This document shows, one piece after another, positions 8,690-16,546 of a stretch of 64,000 nt of DNA. The translations under genes and the position numbers were made by a program. This stretch comes from JANQOH01 sp965214495 (GTDB taxonomy: Bacteria > Pseudomonadota > Alphaproteobacteria > UBA7887). Location: assembly GCA_965214495.1 (NCBI GenBank), contig OZ243958.1, positions 558,001-622,000 on the forward strand, written 5' to 3'. The notes below the pieces were generated by a model, which saw only the letters and a program-made list of their open reading frames with translations, was not told the DNA's origin and made no database searches. How positions within the stretch are numbered: the first letter of the stretch is position 1; every line of letters begins with the position of its first letter.

Positions 8690-9027
8690 GGTCACACGAT
8701 CGCCGGGTTGGATTCGCGTTCACCGCCGGGTTCGATATCATGCCCGTTTCCGATATTTTCCCGTAACCGCTTGTGTCCACCGCCCCCCTGTACCTCTTAC
8801 GACGTTTTTTCGCGGTGAGGTTGCGTTGTGGTTGACGGGTGGTTCCAAGGTTCGGATAGCAGCCGTGCTGTCGGCCCATCGGCTTTCCCGGCGCGCGTAG
8901 CGGGGCGGGAAAGCCGATGGGCCGATACCGTCTGTGGGGCCTTGCTGCCATCATGCGGGTCTCGTCCATTGTGGACGGGGCGGGCCGAGGGATCGGGAGC
9001 GACCGAGCGCCCCCTGCGCCTTGAGCA
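8690..9027. other. Non-coding gap between mltG and the IS1380 element
   Basis: 338 bases without a convincing gene. It contains two CGCCGGGTT copies near 8702 and 8730, a run of six T at about 8804, and the long perfect palindrome described separately. No T-tract follows that palindrome, so it is not a standard terminator. Confidence 0.6.
8871..8925. repeat. Perfect 20-bp inverted repeat with 15-base loop
   Basis: Left arm 8871-8890 (TCGGCCCATCGGCTTTCCCG) and right arm 8906-8925 are exact reverse complements, separated by 15 bases. It lies about 180 bases after mltG and 100 bases before the IS1380 end. It might act as a transcript end, a repeated extragenic palindrome or an insertion target; the sequence does not decide. 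Confidence 0.9.
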
Positions 9028-10726
9028 CCTAGCCCGGATATCTCACAGCGGCTCGGGATGGGACGCTTTGTGGGTTGTTTGGCGGCGGCGGGCTGGGCGC
9101 GGGAGGGCGCTGTGGCGTCGTTGTGTTTGGTTGGGGTGGCGTTTTGGTGTTTGGGCGCCGCTCATGCCGGATTTCTTGCTTTGTTCTCAAGATGAACGCA
9201 GCCGTCATCGCCCGGCGCTGGCGCCGGCATGTCAAGGTCGCGTGGTGGGACGGTTCAGCGCGATAATCGTCGGTGTGCCCGGGCGAACTCGGTTCGGTAG
9301 GGGTGGTTGCTGGCCATGGAGACGAGAATGCGCCGTGCGCTGCGCCGGACCTGAGCGCCGAGCTTGAGCAGTTTCAAACGAATGGCGCCACAAGTGGCGT
9401 TCTCCAGCCGCGTCGCCTTCAAGCCGATGCGCCGCAGCGCACACACCAGGACGTAGGCGAAGGAGGCGAACCACAGGCGCAGTTGGTTGGCCCGCATGGT
9501 CCGGGCCGAGGTGCGGTCGGCGAACAGATCGAGTTGGCATTCCTTGATCCGGTTCTCCATCTCGCCGCGGGCGCAGTAGAGGTCTTCGTAGAGTGTTCGC
9601 GCGTCATACCGATCCGCCGGCAACGACGTGACCACGAAGCGCGGATTGGCGCCCTTGGGGAGATGTTCGGCCTTGGCCACGACCCGGCGCGCCCGGCACC
9701 AGCTCTGCCGTGTCCGATACACGAAGTCGGCGAACCGCCGCGCCGGCTGGCCGCTCGCCTTACAGGCGGCCTTGGCCGCGCCAAGCTCGGGTTCGATGAC
9801 GGCGGCCAGCCGGCGGTTGCGGGCCAGCCCGAACAGATAGCCAACGTCATTGGCCTCGCACCAGACCATCAGGTCCTCACGGCAAAAACCGGAATCGGCC
9901 CGCAAAACGATCTCCACCTCAGGCCACCGGGCGCGGACCTGGCCAACGATCCGCGCCACCTCGTCCACCGCCCCGGCCGCCGCGTCGATGTTGGCCGGGC
10001 GCAGCCGAGACGCCAGAAGATGACGGCCACAAAAGATGTACAGCGGCAGATAGCAATAGCACTTGTAATAGCCGTGGAAAAACCGGCCCTCCTGATCCCC
10101 GTGCAGCGGATCGTCAGTGGCGTCCAGGTCCAGCACGATGCGCTTCTCGGGCCCCTCGTGAGCCTCCAGAAACAGCGTCACCAACAAATCCTCGAGCGCG
10201 CCGGCATCGTGGCCGATCCGATGGTAACGCCCGGGCTTATCCCCAAATGCATGCTCCAACCGGTTCAGCGTGCTCTTGCCCGCCAGCACCGCACAGTCCC
10301 GCCGCTTCGGCTCACAGTGATCCGACAGAAGCGCCAACACCGGATCGTGGCGAAGCTCGTCGTGGTCCGCCACATCCTCATGACCCAGGGCAATCGCGCC
10401 GATGCGCTGGCCGATCAAGGCCCGCAGGTCATGGACTACAAGGTCCGACCGCCGAGCATCGGTGAAGCAAGCGGCCACCCGCTCGAACAGGCCGATCGCC
10501 CGATCGGTCCGGCGAAGCAGCAGCGCACCCGCGTTGGTCGTCAGCGCACCGCCGTCAAACCCGGCAACAACCCGGCGCTTCCCAAAGCCTTCAAACTCAA
10601 ACTGCTTGCTGATACACTCCGTCTGCATCGGTCCTCTGCTCCCGATCTGGCAAGTCATTGGTCAACAACGACTTTATCAGATCACAGAGGCCGATGCACC
10701 ACACACCGTGAGATATCCGGGCTAGG
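9028..10726 (-). mobile_element. IS1380-family insertion sequence, complete
   Basis: 1,699 bp bounded by perfect 19-bp terminal inverted repeats: CCTAGCCCGGATATCTCAC at 9028-9046 and its complement at 10708-10726. The CCTAG terminus is usual for this family. It carries one intact transposase. No matching direct repeat is seen at the flanks (GAGCA left, GGGGG right), so the flanks may have been rearranged after insertion. Confidence 0.92.
9255..10628 (-). CDS. IS1380-family transposase
   Basis: A 457-residue DDE transposase that appears intact. The acidic residues lie in LDLDATDDPLHGDQEG, in VLRADSGFCREDLM and in ENRIKECQLDLFADRTS. The start at 10628 (MQTECISKQF) matches the usual N-terminus of the family; the frame extends 10 residues further but without a better start. 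The start is 80 bases inside the right inverted repeat. Confidence 0.93.
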   Translation of the reverse strand: MQTECISKQFEFEGFGKRRVVAGFDGGALTTNAGALLLRRTDRAIGLFERVAACFTDARRSDLVVHDLRALIGQRIGAIALGHEDVADHDELRHDPVLALLSDHCEPKRRDCAVLAGKSTLNRLEHAFGDKPGRYHRIGHDAGALEDLLVTLFLEAHEGPEKRIVLDLDATDDPLHGDQEGRFFHGYYKCYCYLPLYIFCGRHLLASRLRPANIDAAAGAVDEVARIVGQVRARWPEVEIVLRADSGFCREDLMVWCEANDVGYLFGLARNRRLAAVIEPELGAAKAACKASGQPARRFADFVYRTRQSWCRARRVVAKAEHLPKGANPRFVVTSLPADRYDARTLYEDLYCARGEMENRIKECQLDLFADRTSARTMRANQLRLWFASFAYVLVCALRRIGLKATRLENATCGAIRLKLLKLGAQVRRSARRILVSMASNHPYRTEFARAHRRLSR

Positions 10727-10854
10727 GGGGGGACCAGTGCCTCGGTCTCTGGCCATGATGGACGCCCAGTGGGGAGTTTTGCGCCTTGAGCGCCAGTACA
10801 GGGACCGGAGGGCATCGTGGCGGCCCGTTGACACGACAAAGCTGAAGGGTTGCC

Positions 10855-11184
10855 ATGGAAAGACTTGAGTATTTCGCAGGGGTCGACTGGGGTTCGGAGA
10901 TCCATCAGGCCTGCATCGCCGACAGCCAGGGCAGGGTCTTGGGAGAACGGGCCTTCCGGCACGGCGGCGCCGGGCTCGCGGAGATGGCGGAGTGGATCCT
11001 CGCCGCAGCAAACGCCGAGCCGCAGGCCATCGGGATCGCCATCGAAATCCCGCATGGACCCGTGGTGGAGACCCTGATGGAACGCGGCTTCGTGGTCCAC
11101 TCGCTCAACCCGAAGCAGCTCGACCGGTTCCGCAACACGGCCCCGTTGAGCGCCGCGTGGCCCGGCCCGAACAGGCTTCAATGA
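10855..11184 (+). pseudogene. IS110-family transposase, N-terminal fragment
   Basis: The first 93 or so residues match the DEDD (RuvC-like) N-terminus of IS110 transposases, from YFAGVDWGSEIHQACIAD to LNPKQLDRFR. Homology stops at about 11133, where CRISPR-like sequence begins, and the frame closes at 11184. A full protein would be roughly 300 residues longer, including the catalytic Ser domain, so this copy is dead. The start has no strong ribosome binding site. The 128 bases between the IS1380 end and this start are probably part of the element's left end. Confidence 0.85.
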
Positions 11185-11255
11185 GGCCGGGGCAATAACG
11201 CCCCGGAAACACCTGCTTGACGCGGTGGGAAAGGGCTTTTCGGTCTCGGCTTCAA
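11134..11255 (-). CRISPR. CRISPR array relic: one full repeat, two 38-nt spacers, two broken repeats
   Basis: A full 36-nt repeat at 11175-11210 reads on the minus strand from GTTTCCGGGGC to CCTCATTGAAGC, with an internal stem CCGGGGC/GCCCCGG. The ATTGAAGC end is typical of many CRISPR repeats. To its right, 38 bases (11211-11248) separate it from GCTTCAA (11249-11255), the first 7 bases of the next repeat in plus orientation, cut by the IS4 element. To its left, exactly 38 bases (11137-11174) separate it from AAC (11134-11136), the last three repeat bases, abutting the IS110 fragment. Equal 38-nt spacing on both sides is what an array predicts. No cas gene is in the window. Confidence 0.7.
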
Positions 11256-11257
11256 AG

Positions 11258-12526
11258 CACTGCTGTCCGGTTAATTTTTGTGGACGAGTTACATGGCATT
11301 GATTCTACTGGCGTCCAACCGTTTGGCGACGTTTTGGACACGGAAGAGGGTCAATGCCATGCGCCACCACAATAGCGTTTTTCGTGAGCTGTTGAAACGT
11401 GTTCCCTGGGCTGCGTTCGATCGGCTGGTGGAGGCCCATGGAGCGGACAGTCGGGTGCGGCGCCTGCGCACCCGGGATCAACCGATCGCATTGCTTTACG
11501 GCCAGCTTTCCGGGGCGACGAGCCTGCGCGAGATCGTCGGTGGCCTGCACAGCCACAAGGCCCGCCTCTATCATGTGGGCGGTCGCGTGGCGCAGCGCTC
11601 GACGCTGGCCGACGCCAATGCCAGACGCCCGGCGGCGTTGTTCGCCAACCTGTTCGCCAAGATGGTCGGTCGCGCCCGGCGGGGCCTGCGCCGCAAGATC
11701 GGCGAGGCGACCTGGCTGATCGGTGCGACAAGCCTTCACCTGAGCGGGCAGGATCGGAATGGGCCTATTTTTCGGCCAGGACCTGCGACACCAAGGTCCA
11801 CGTGATCTACGATGCCGACGCCGAACAACCGCTCTATGCGTCGGTCACAGCGGCCAAGGTCTGCGACATCACGGCGGCGCACGAGATACCGGTCGAGGCC
11901 GGCGCCACCTACGTCTTCGATCTCGGCTACTACGATGACGCCTGGTGGGTCAAGCTCGATGCCACGGGCTGCGGCATCGTCACCCGCTTCAAGGCCAATA
12001 CGCCGTTGACGGTGAGCGCCGAGCTCGATGTTCCCGAAGACGACGACATTCTGTCGGACCGCATCGGCCTGTTGCCGCAACACCAAGCACGGAACCACAA
12101 GAATCCGTTCTCCGAGCCGCTGCATGAGGTTCGGGTCAGGATTGACACCGGCAAGACGCTGCGCATCCTCTCCAACGACCTTGATGCCCCGGCCCGGGAA
12201 ATCGCCGATCTCTACAAGTGGCGCCGGGCCATCGAGTTGTTCTTTCGATGGGTCAAACAGACCCTGAGGGTCCGCCACTTCCTCGGCGTCAGCGAGAACG
12301 CCGTGCGCACCCAGATTGCCGTCGCCCTGATCGCTTATCTGCTGCTCCACCTCGCCCAAGCCGCCCGGAACGTCGTCAAGTCCCCGCTCGCTTTCGCCCG
12401 CCTCGTGCGCGCCAATCTCATGCATCGAAAGCGCATCGACCGCCTCATCGGCCCCCATCACCAGCCCCCAAAATGCTCCACTCAAACCGCCATACAATCG
12501 GCTTCAGGGTGAACCGGACAGCAGTG
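11258..12526 (+). mobile_element. IS4-family insertion sequence (DUF4372 type), inactivated
   Basis: 1,269 bp bounded by perfect 15-bp inverted repeats CACTGCTGTCCGGTT (11258-11272) and its complement (12512-12526). It encodes a transposase broken by a frameshift. The left end interrupts a CRISPR repeat and the right end abuts an IS630-type scrap. No direct repeat is seen at the flanks. Confidence 0.9.
11359..12512 (+). pseudogene. IS4-family transposase, frameshifted and active-site mutant
   Basis: The N-terminal DUF4372 part begins MRHHNSVFRELLKRVP at 11359. The DDE part continues in another frame as WAYFSARTCDTKVHVIYDAD from about 11760, so one base is missing (or two are extra) near 11757-11762. 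The first catalytic Asp is also lost: the usual LIDATS reads LIGATS, with GGT at 11722-11724. The C-terminal Y-(2)-R-(3)-E-(6)-K signature survives (YKWRRAIELFFRWVK). Two independent lesions mean this copy cannot transpose alone. Confidence 0.9.
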
Positions 12527-12571
12527 GTCGAGTTCCGGGCTGTAGGGCGGCAGATGCACCTTGACTTGGAA
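12527..12571 (-). pseudogene. IS630-type transposase scrap
   Basis: Fifteen codons on the minus strand read FQVKVHLPPYSPELD, close to the LPPYSPELNP block around the last acidic residue of IS630/Tc1 transposases. The match ends exactly at the IS4 inverted repeat, as if the IS4 insertion or a linked deletion removed the rest. Short, so tentative. Confidence 0.45.
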
Positions 12572-12877
12572 TGAAACTGCCGCTGGCCTCGGCGTGTTGT
12601 CGAAATGCCTTCGAACGCGCCCGCATTCGCATTCGAGTCGTCGAGGCCGAACGTGCCCGGCGAAACCCGGTTCGCCCGCACGCCATACGGTGCGAGTTCG
12701 ATGACGACGCGGGGGTTCGCACGGAGGCCGCCGTCCTGGCGGTGCGAAGAACGAGCCGTGCGCGGCGCGCCGGCCGGTGTTGACGATGCCGCCCAGCGTT
12801 TCCGCCCGTATGGTCGGCGCGGCCGCTTGCCGTTCGTCGGCGGGGGCGAACGCGGCGCGGTCGTAGAATTTTCCCAT
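12572..12877 (-). pseudogene. Decayed short-chain dehydrogenase gene
   Basis: Pieces of an SDR survive in order on the minus strand: a start MGKF at 12877, then RAAFAPADERQAA (compare RASFVAADVADERQVAA in the intact SDR at 14878-15717), then PTIRAETLGGIVNTG (compare PIMRTQGSGSIVNTG), then in another frame IELAPYGVRANRVSPGTFGLDD (compare MELAPHNVRVNSISPGAIAT and FGLDD). Internal deletions and at least one frame change make it non-functional. It is clearly a diverged relative of the nearby intact gene. Confidence 0.75.
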
Positions 12878-12930
12878 CGCCTGGATTGCGCCGGGTTTCC
12901 AGCTCCGGTGGATATCGGGGAGAACAGGAA

Positions 12931-13647
12931 ATGAAAACCGCTTCTTTTCTTACAGGCGCGATCGGTAGCCTTTCGGTCTTTTTCATACGCTTGGTATTCT
13001 ACGTCAGGGCCGAGCGATTGGACCCCGAAGCGTTGTTCTTGTTCTTCGCACCGCCGCTTGGGGCGCTTGCCGGTGCGGGGATCATACTCAAATTCCCCCG
13101 CATCGGCGGAATAATCGTGGCGATCGCCACTCTCTGGTTCGGCTCGCTATTCGATTTGCATTGGATGGTATTTGGAAAGTCATCTTTTTTCTCCGAGGTC
13201 GTGCCGGGGTTCGTCGGCGCCATACTGTTCGGCCCGGCGGCCGTCGTCCCTCTGTGGGTCAGCGCCTTGCTTGCATTCGATATAGGCAGTTGGAAGGAAC
13301 GGGCGATGGGAATTTTCTCTTCGATCTCGGGCCTCTTCGGATCGATCATGGGTTGTAATATGGGCTTTTTGGTGGCGGCGATGGCTTCTGTGATGTCGTC
13401 CTCAGTAGAGCCGCTGGCTTTACTGTTTTTCCTTACGCTTCCGGTTGTCGCGTTCGTCGGCGCGGGCGTTGTTCTTATAAAACCTCTTGCCGGCGGCGCA
13501 ACGACAGCGATCTCCTCGGTCGGAATTGCCTACACTTTCTTTGACTTCGGAGTGCTCAGCCTGGTGGTTCTCGTCCCCCTGTGGGTCGGCGCCGTGCTCG
13601 CGTTTCTGGAGCACAGGAGGCTTGCACGACATCGAATGGTGTCGTGA
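12931..13647 (+). CDS. Multi-pass membrane protein of unknown function, tandem paralogue A
   Basis: About 238 residues, very hydrophobic, with roughly seven to eight predicted membrane segments. It contains an internal repeat: FFAPPLGALAGAGIILKFPR...VPLWVSALLAF in the first half and LTLPVVAFVGAGVVLIKPL...VPLWVGAVLAFLEHRRLAR in the second. The start at 12931 is chosen for GGGGAGAACAGGAA upstream; an in-frame start 15 codons earlier lacks one. The next gene is a paralogue. GC content is visibly lower than in flanking housekeeping genes. I recognise no family. Confidence 0.65.
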   Translation: MKTASFLTGAIGSLSVFFIRLVFYVRAERLDPEALFLFFAPPLGALAGAGIILKFPRIGGIIVAIATLWFGSLFDLHWMVFGKSSFFSEVVPGFVGAILFGPAAVVPLWVSALLAFDIGSWKERAMGIFSSISGLFGSIMGCNMGFLVAAMASVMSSSVEPLALLFFLTLPVVAFVGAGVVLIKPLAGGATTAISSVGIAYTFFDFGVLSLVVLVPLWVGAVLAFLEHRRLARHRMVS

Positions 13648-13893
13648 ACGGCGGTGGAACGGATGCCGAAACCGCTGCTTTCGCGACAGGTGCTGTCGGT
13701 GACGGTTGTGGGATCGCACGTTCGACGGCTCCGCACGCCCGCGCCAACTCATGGAGTTCACCCGCCGTGCGATCCTCACGGACTATTGGCGTTGCGGCAC
13801 CCATCCTTACCCCCGGGGTCATATCAACACCACCGACACACCATACGGACCATACACGCCCCACCGCCGTAATATATCGAAGCACGAGTCAAT

Positions 13894-14631
13894 ATGATAC
13901 GTGATCGATATTATTTCCTCACAGCTGCGGTCGGCGGATTCGTGATTTTTCTCGTATGCTCGATGCTCTACGTCAAGGCTGGCGAGTTGGGCGCCGACCG
14001 GTCGGCCTTGTTTTTCGCGCCGCCGTTGGCGGTATTCATCTGTGCGGGGGTTATGCTCAGGTTTCCCCGTTTTGGCGGCATAGTCATGGCGATCGCCGCC
14101 CTCTGGTTCGGATCGCTGAATAATTGGAGTTGGGCGCCATATGGAGGAGCGGTGCTTGCCCTCGCGGGCGAGATGTTCGGCGGCGCTGTACTGGTCGGCC
14201 AGATGGTCGTCACACTTCTGTGGACTTCTGCGCTGCTCGCATTCCATGGGAATAGATTGAGGGGATGCGGGATAAGAATCTTCTCTTCCGTTCTGGCCGT
14301 CTTCGGATTGACCCTGATTGTCAATATGGCCGCCGGCCTGGCGGCGGCCTATTCGCTGGAACCGCCCGCATTCTACCCGACAGGAGCATTGTATTCCCTC
14401 GGGTTTGCGGTTGTCATGTTTGCCGTTGCGGGCGTCGTGCTCCTGTGGCCTCTTATCGGCGGCGTAATCATGGCGATCACCGCGGTCTGGATTGCCTACG
14501 CTTTCGGGCTCGGGGCGCTCGGCCTGGTGGTTCTCGCCCCTCTGTGGATCGGCGCGCTCCTCGCGTTTCTGGAGTATGGCAGGCTTGCGCGATCAAATCC
14601 TCGATCTTGCCCGCCTGCTCCATCCTCTTGA
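13894..14631 (+). CDS. Multi-pass membrane protein of unknown function, tandem paralogue B
   Basis: 245 residues, about eight hydrophobic segments, same layout as the gene 246 bases upstream. Shared blocks include LFFAPPLAVFICAGVMLRFPR, then MAIAALWFGSL, and near the end LVVLAPLWIGALLAFLEYGRLAR. As in its paralogue, the C-terminal half repeats the N-terminal half, so the pair represents four copies of one unit. A divergent Pro/Ser-rich tail follows the last segment. The gap before it (13648-13893) has no recognisable gene. Function unknown. Confidence 0.65.
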   Translation: MIRDRYYFLTAAVGGFVIFLVCSMLYVKAGELGADRSALFFAPPLAVFICAGVMLRFPRFGGIVMAIAALWFGSLNNWSWAPYGGAVLALAGEMFGGAVLVGQMVVTLLWTSALLAFHGNRLRGCGIRIFSSVLAVFGLTLIVNMAAGLAAAYSLEPPAFYPTGALYSLGFAVVMFAVAGVVLLWPLIGGVIMAITAVWIAYAFGLGALGLVVLAPLWIGALLAFLEYGRLARSNPRSCPPAPSS

Positions 14632-14824
14632 GGAACGTGTGGACAGGCAGTGTTCCGACGGAGTCGGGACCTCGATGTATCGGAATCGTGAGCGATCGAA
14701 TACCGGCGGGAGTACGGTCGCGAACCCGGTACTCAACCGCCGGTGATTCTCATTGTCGATGTCCGGATATTTGGTTGGCCGGGCGCTCGGGCCGTCGGCT
14801 CGCTTGCTTCCCCGGGACCCGACG

Positions 14825-14860
14825 CAGCGAAAAGAATGCGGGCCGGAGGCCCGCGCGCCC
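14825..14860 (-). terminator. Rho-independent terminator after the SDR gene
   Basis: On the minus strand, GCGGGCC-TCC-GGCCCGC (14854-14838) is followed by ATTCTTTTC, 24 bases past the SDR stop codon. Stem, tight loop and T-rich tail are all present. Confidence 0.75.
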
Positions 14861-14877
14861 ATAGTGAGAATTGCTGC

Positions 14878-15717
14878 TCAACCGCCGGGATTGACCAGCG
14901 AGCTCAGGGCCTCCCAGCGGGCGTCGGTCTCGGCCTGGGTGCGGCCGGCGATCATGCCGCCGTCGACAAGAATGTCGGTCGCCGTGACGAAGCGCGAATC
15001 GTCGCTCGCGAGATACAGCGCCGCCTTCGCGATGTCGTCGGGCAGCCCCGCCCGCGGGATCGGCTGCGCCTGGGTGAAGCGCGCTTCGAGCGTGTCCGCC
15101 GTTGCTTCGGCCTTCGCGTCGTCGAGGCCGAACGCCTTGCCGAAGATGCCGGTCGCGATCGCGCCCGGCGAAATCGAGTTCACGCGCACATTGTGCGGCG
15201 CCAGTTCCATCGCCACGCACCGGCTCGCATGGATCACCGCCGCCTTGGCGACGCTATAGACGAGCGAAACGCCGTAGCCCGCGCGATGCCCGGCGATCGA
15301 ACCCGTATTGACGATGCTGCCCGAGCCTTGCGTCCGCATGATCGGCGCCGCGTGCTTCATGCCCCACAACACGCCGTTCACCAGAATCGCCATCTCGGCA
15401 TTGACCTGCTCCGGCGTCAGGCTTTCGATTCCGCCCTGTGCGCCGGGGACGCCGGCATTGTTGAACAGGCAGTCGAGCCGCCCGAAGCGTTCGTGCGCGC
15501 CGGCGATCAGCGCCGCCACCTGCCGTTCGTCGGCGACGTCGGCGGCGACGAACGAAGCGCGGTCGCCGAGCGATTCCGCCAGCGCTTCGCCTTCCGCTGC
15601 GCGGCGGCCCGACACGACGACCGTCGCGCCTTCCGCGACGAAGACTTCCGCCGTGCGCCGCCCGATACCGCTGGTCGCGCCGGCGATAACCGCGACCTTG
15701 CCGTTGAGCCGCCCCAT
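14878..15717 (-). CDS. SDR family NAD(P)-dependent oxidoreductase
   Basis: 279 residues, classical SDR. AGATSGIG (12-19) binds the cofactor, NNAG is at 86-89, and the catalytic set is Ser140, Tyr154 and Lys158 (YSVAK). The C-terminus has the usual VDGGM block plus a tail of about 25 residues. It follows the GST gene on the same strand with 3 bases between them, suggesting one transcript that ends at the terminator at 14825-14860. The substrate is not predictable. A decayed relative lies at 12572-12877. Confidence 0.85.
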   Translation of the reverse strand: MGRLNGKVAVIAGATSGIGRRTAEVFVAEGATVVVSGRRAAEGEALAESLGDRASFVAADVADERQVAALIAGAHERFGRLDCLFNNAGVPGAQGGIESLTPEQVNAEMAILVNGVLWGMKHAAPIMRTQGSGSIVNTGSIAGHRAGYGVSLVYSVAKAAVIHASRCVAMELAPHNVRVNSISPGAIATGIFGKAFGLDDAKAEATADTLEARFTQAQPIPRAGLPDDIAKAALYLASDDSRFVTATDILVDGGMIAGRTQAETDARWEALSSLVNPGG

Positions 15718-15720
15718 CGC

Positions 15721-16353
15721 TCAGGCCTCGGCGCTCGGTCGGGCCGCGATCGCCGCGTGCCAACGCGCGACGTTCGGACAATCGTCCGGAATCGCGATCT
15801 CGGCGCGGGCGCCGAACCAGATGCCGATGAAGCCGGTGATGTCGGCGATCGAGAAACGCGCGCCGGCGAGAAACGCGTTGCCCGCGAGGTGCGGGTCGGC
15901 AATGCGAAAGAACCGCTCGACCGCACCGCGCCCGCGGGCCACCAGATCGGGGATCTGCGGCACGCCGCCGCGCACGCCCGGCATTCCGCGCCCTTCGAAC
16001 AGCGGGATCGAATTGCGCACCGCGTCGGCGGCGGGCTGATAACAGAGCAGTTCCGCCCGTCGGTTCCACATTTCGACCTGCGCGCGTTCTACCGCTCCTT
16101 CTCCGAACAGCGCCGGGTCGGGGTGCGTTTCCTCGAAATAGCGGCAGATCGCGACCGACTCGCAGATCACGGTTCCGTCGTCGATCTCGAGCGCGGGCAC
16201 GACCGTGAACGGGTTGATCTTCCTGTAGGAGTCGCTGAACTGCTCGCCCGCCCGCGCATTGATCTGAACGCTCGGTACCGTGAGGCCCTTCTCCGACAGA
16301 AAGATGCGCACCCGCTTGGGATTCGGCGCCAGCGTGAAGTCGTAGAATTTCAT
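15721..16353 (-). CDS. Glutathione S-transferase family protein
   Basis: 210 residues. The N-terminal thioredoxin-like half (MKFYDFTLAPNPKRVRIFL) includes VVPALEIDDGTVICESVAI, where the cis-Pro and ES residues bind glutathione. The C-terminal helical half ends around FSIADITGFIGIWFGAR. The start at 16353 begins the conserved strand; upstream in-frame codons have no support. It heads a two-gene unit with the SDR, consistent with detoxification, but the substrate is unknown. Confidence 0.85.
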   Translation of the reverse strand: MKFYDFTLAPNPKRVRIFLSEKGLTVPSVQINARAGEQFSDSYRKINPFTVVPALEIDDGTVICESVAICRYFEETHPDPALFGEGAVERAQVEMWNRRAELLCYQPAADAVRNSIPLFEGRGMPGVRGGVPQIPDLVARGRGAVERFFRIADPHLAGNAFLAGARFSIADITGFIGIWFGARAEIAIPDDCPNVARWHAAIAARPSAEA

Positions 16354-16546
16354 GGTCCCGCCCCCCGTTGCGATAGCCGCCGGAGTCTGCAACCGCCGCC
16401 CACCCTGTCAAGCTGGCCCCTTCTCCTGCGGCGGTTCTCATTGTTGGCTTCGGTGGGCATGATCCGGGTGCGCCGGAATCGCTCGCCGCACTGTGTGAAT
16501 CGTGTTACAAGCGCGTGTGTTCGCCGGAAATTTCGCGGAGGGGGCG

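Noticed and set aside
8871..8925. Palindrome as the mltG operon terminator
   Set aside because: No T-run follows on either strand and it lies 180 bases past the stop; kept only as an unexplained repeat.
9023..10731. Target-site duplication around IS1380
   Set aside because: The 5 bases on each side (GAGCA and GGGGG) do not match.
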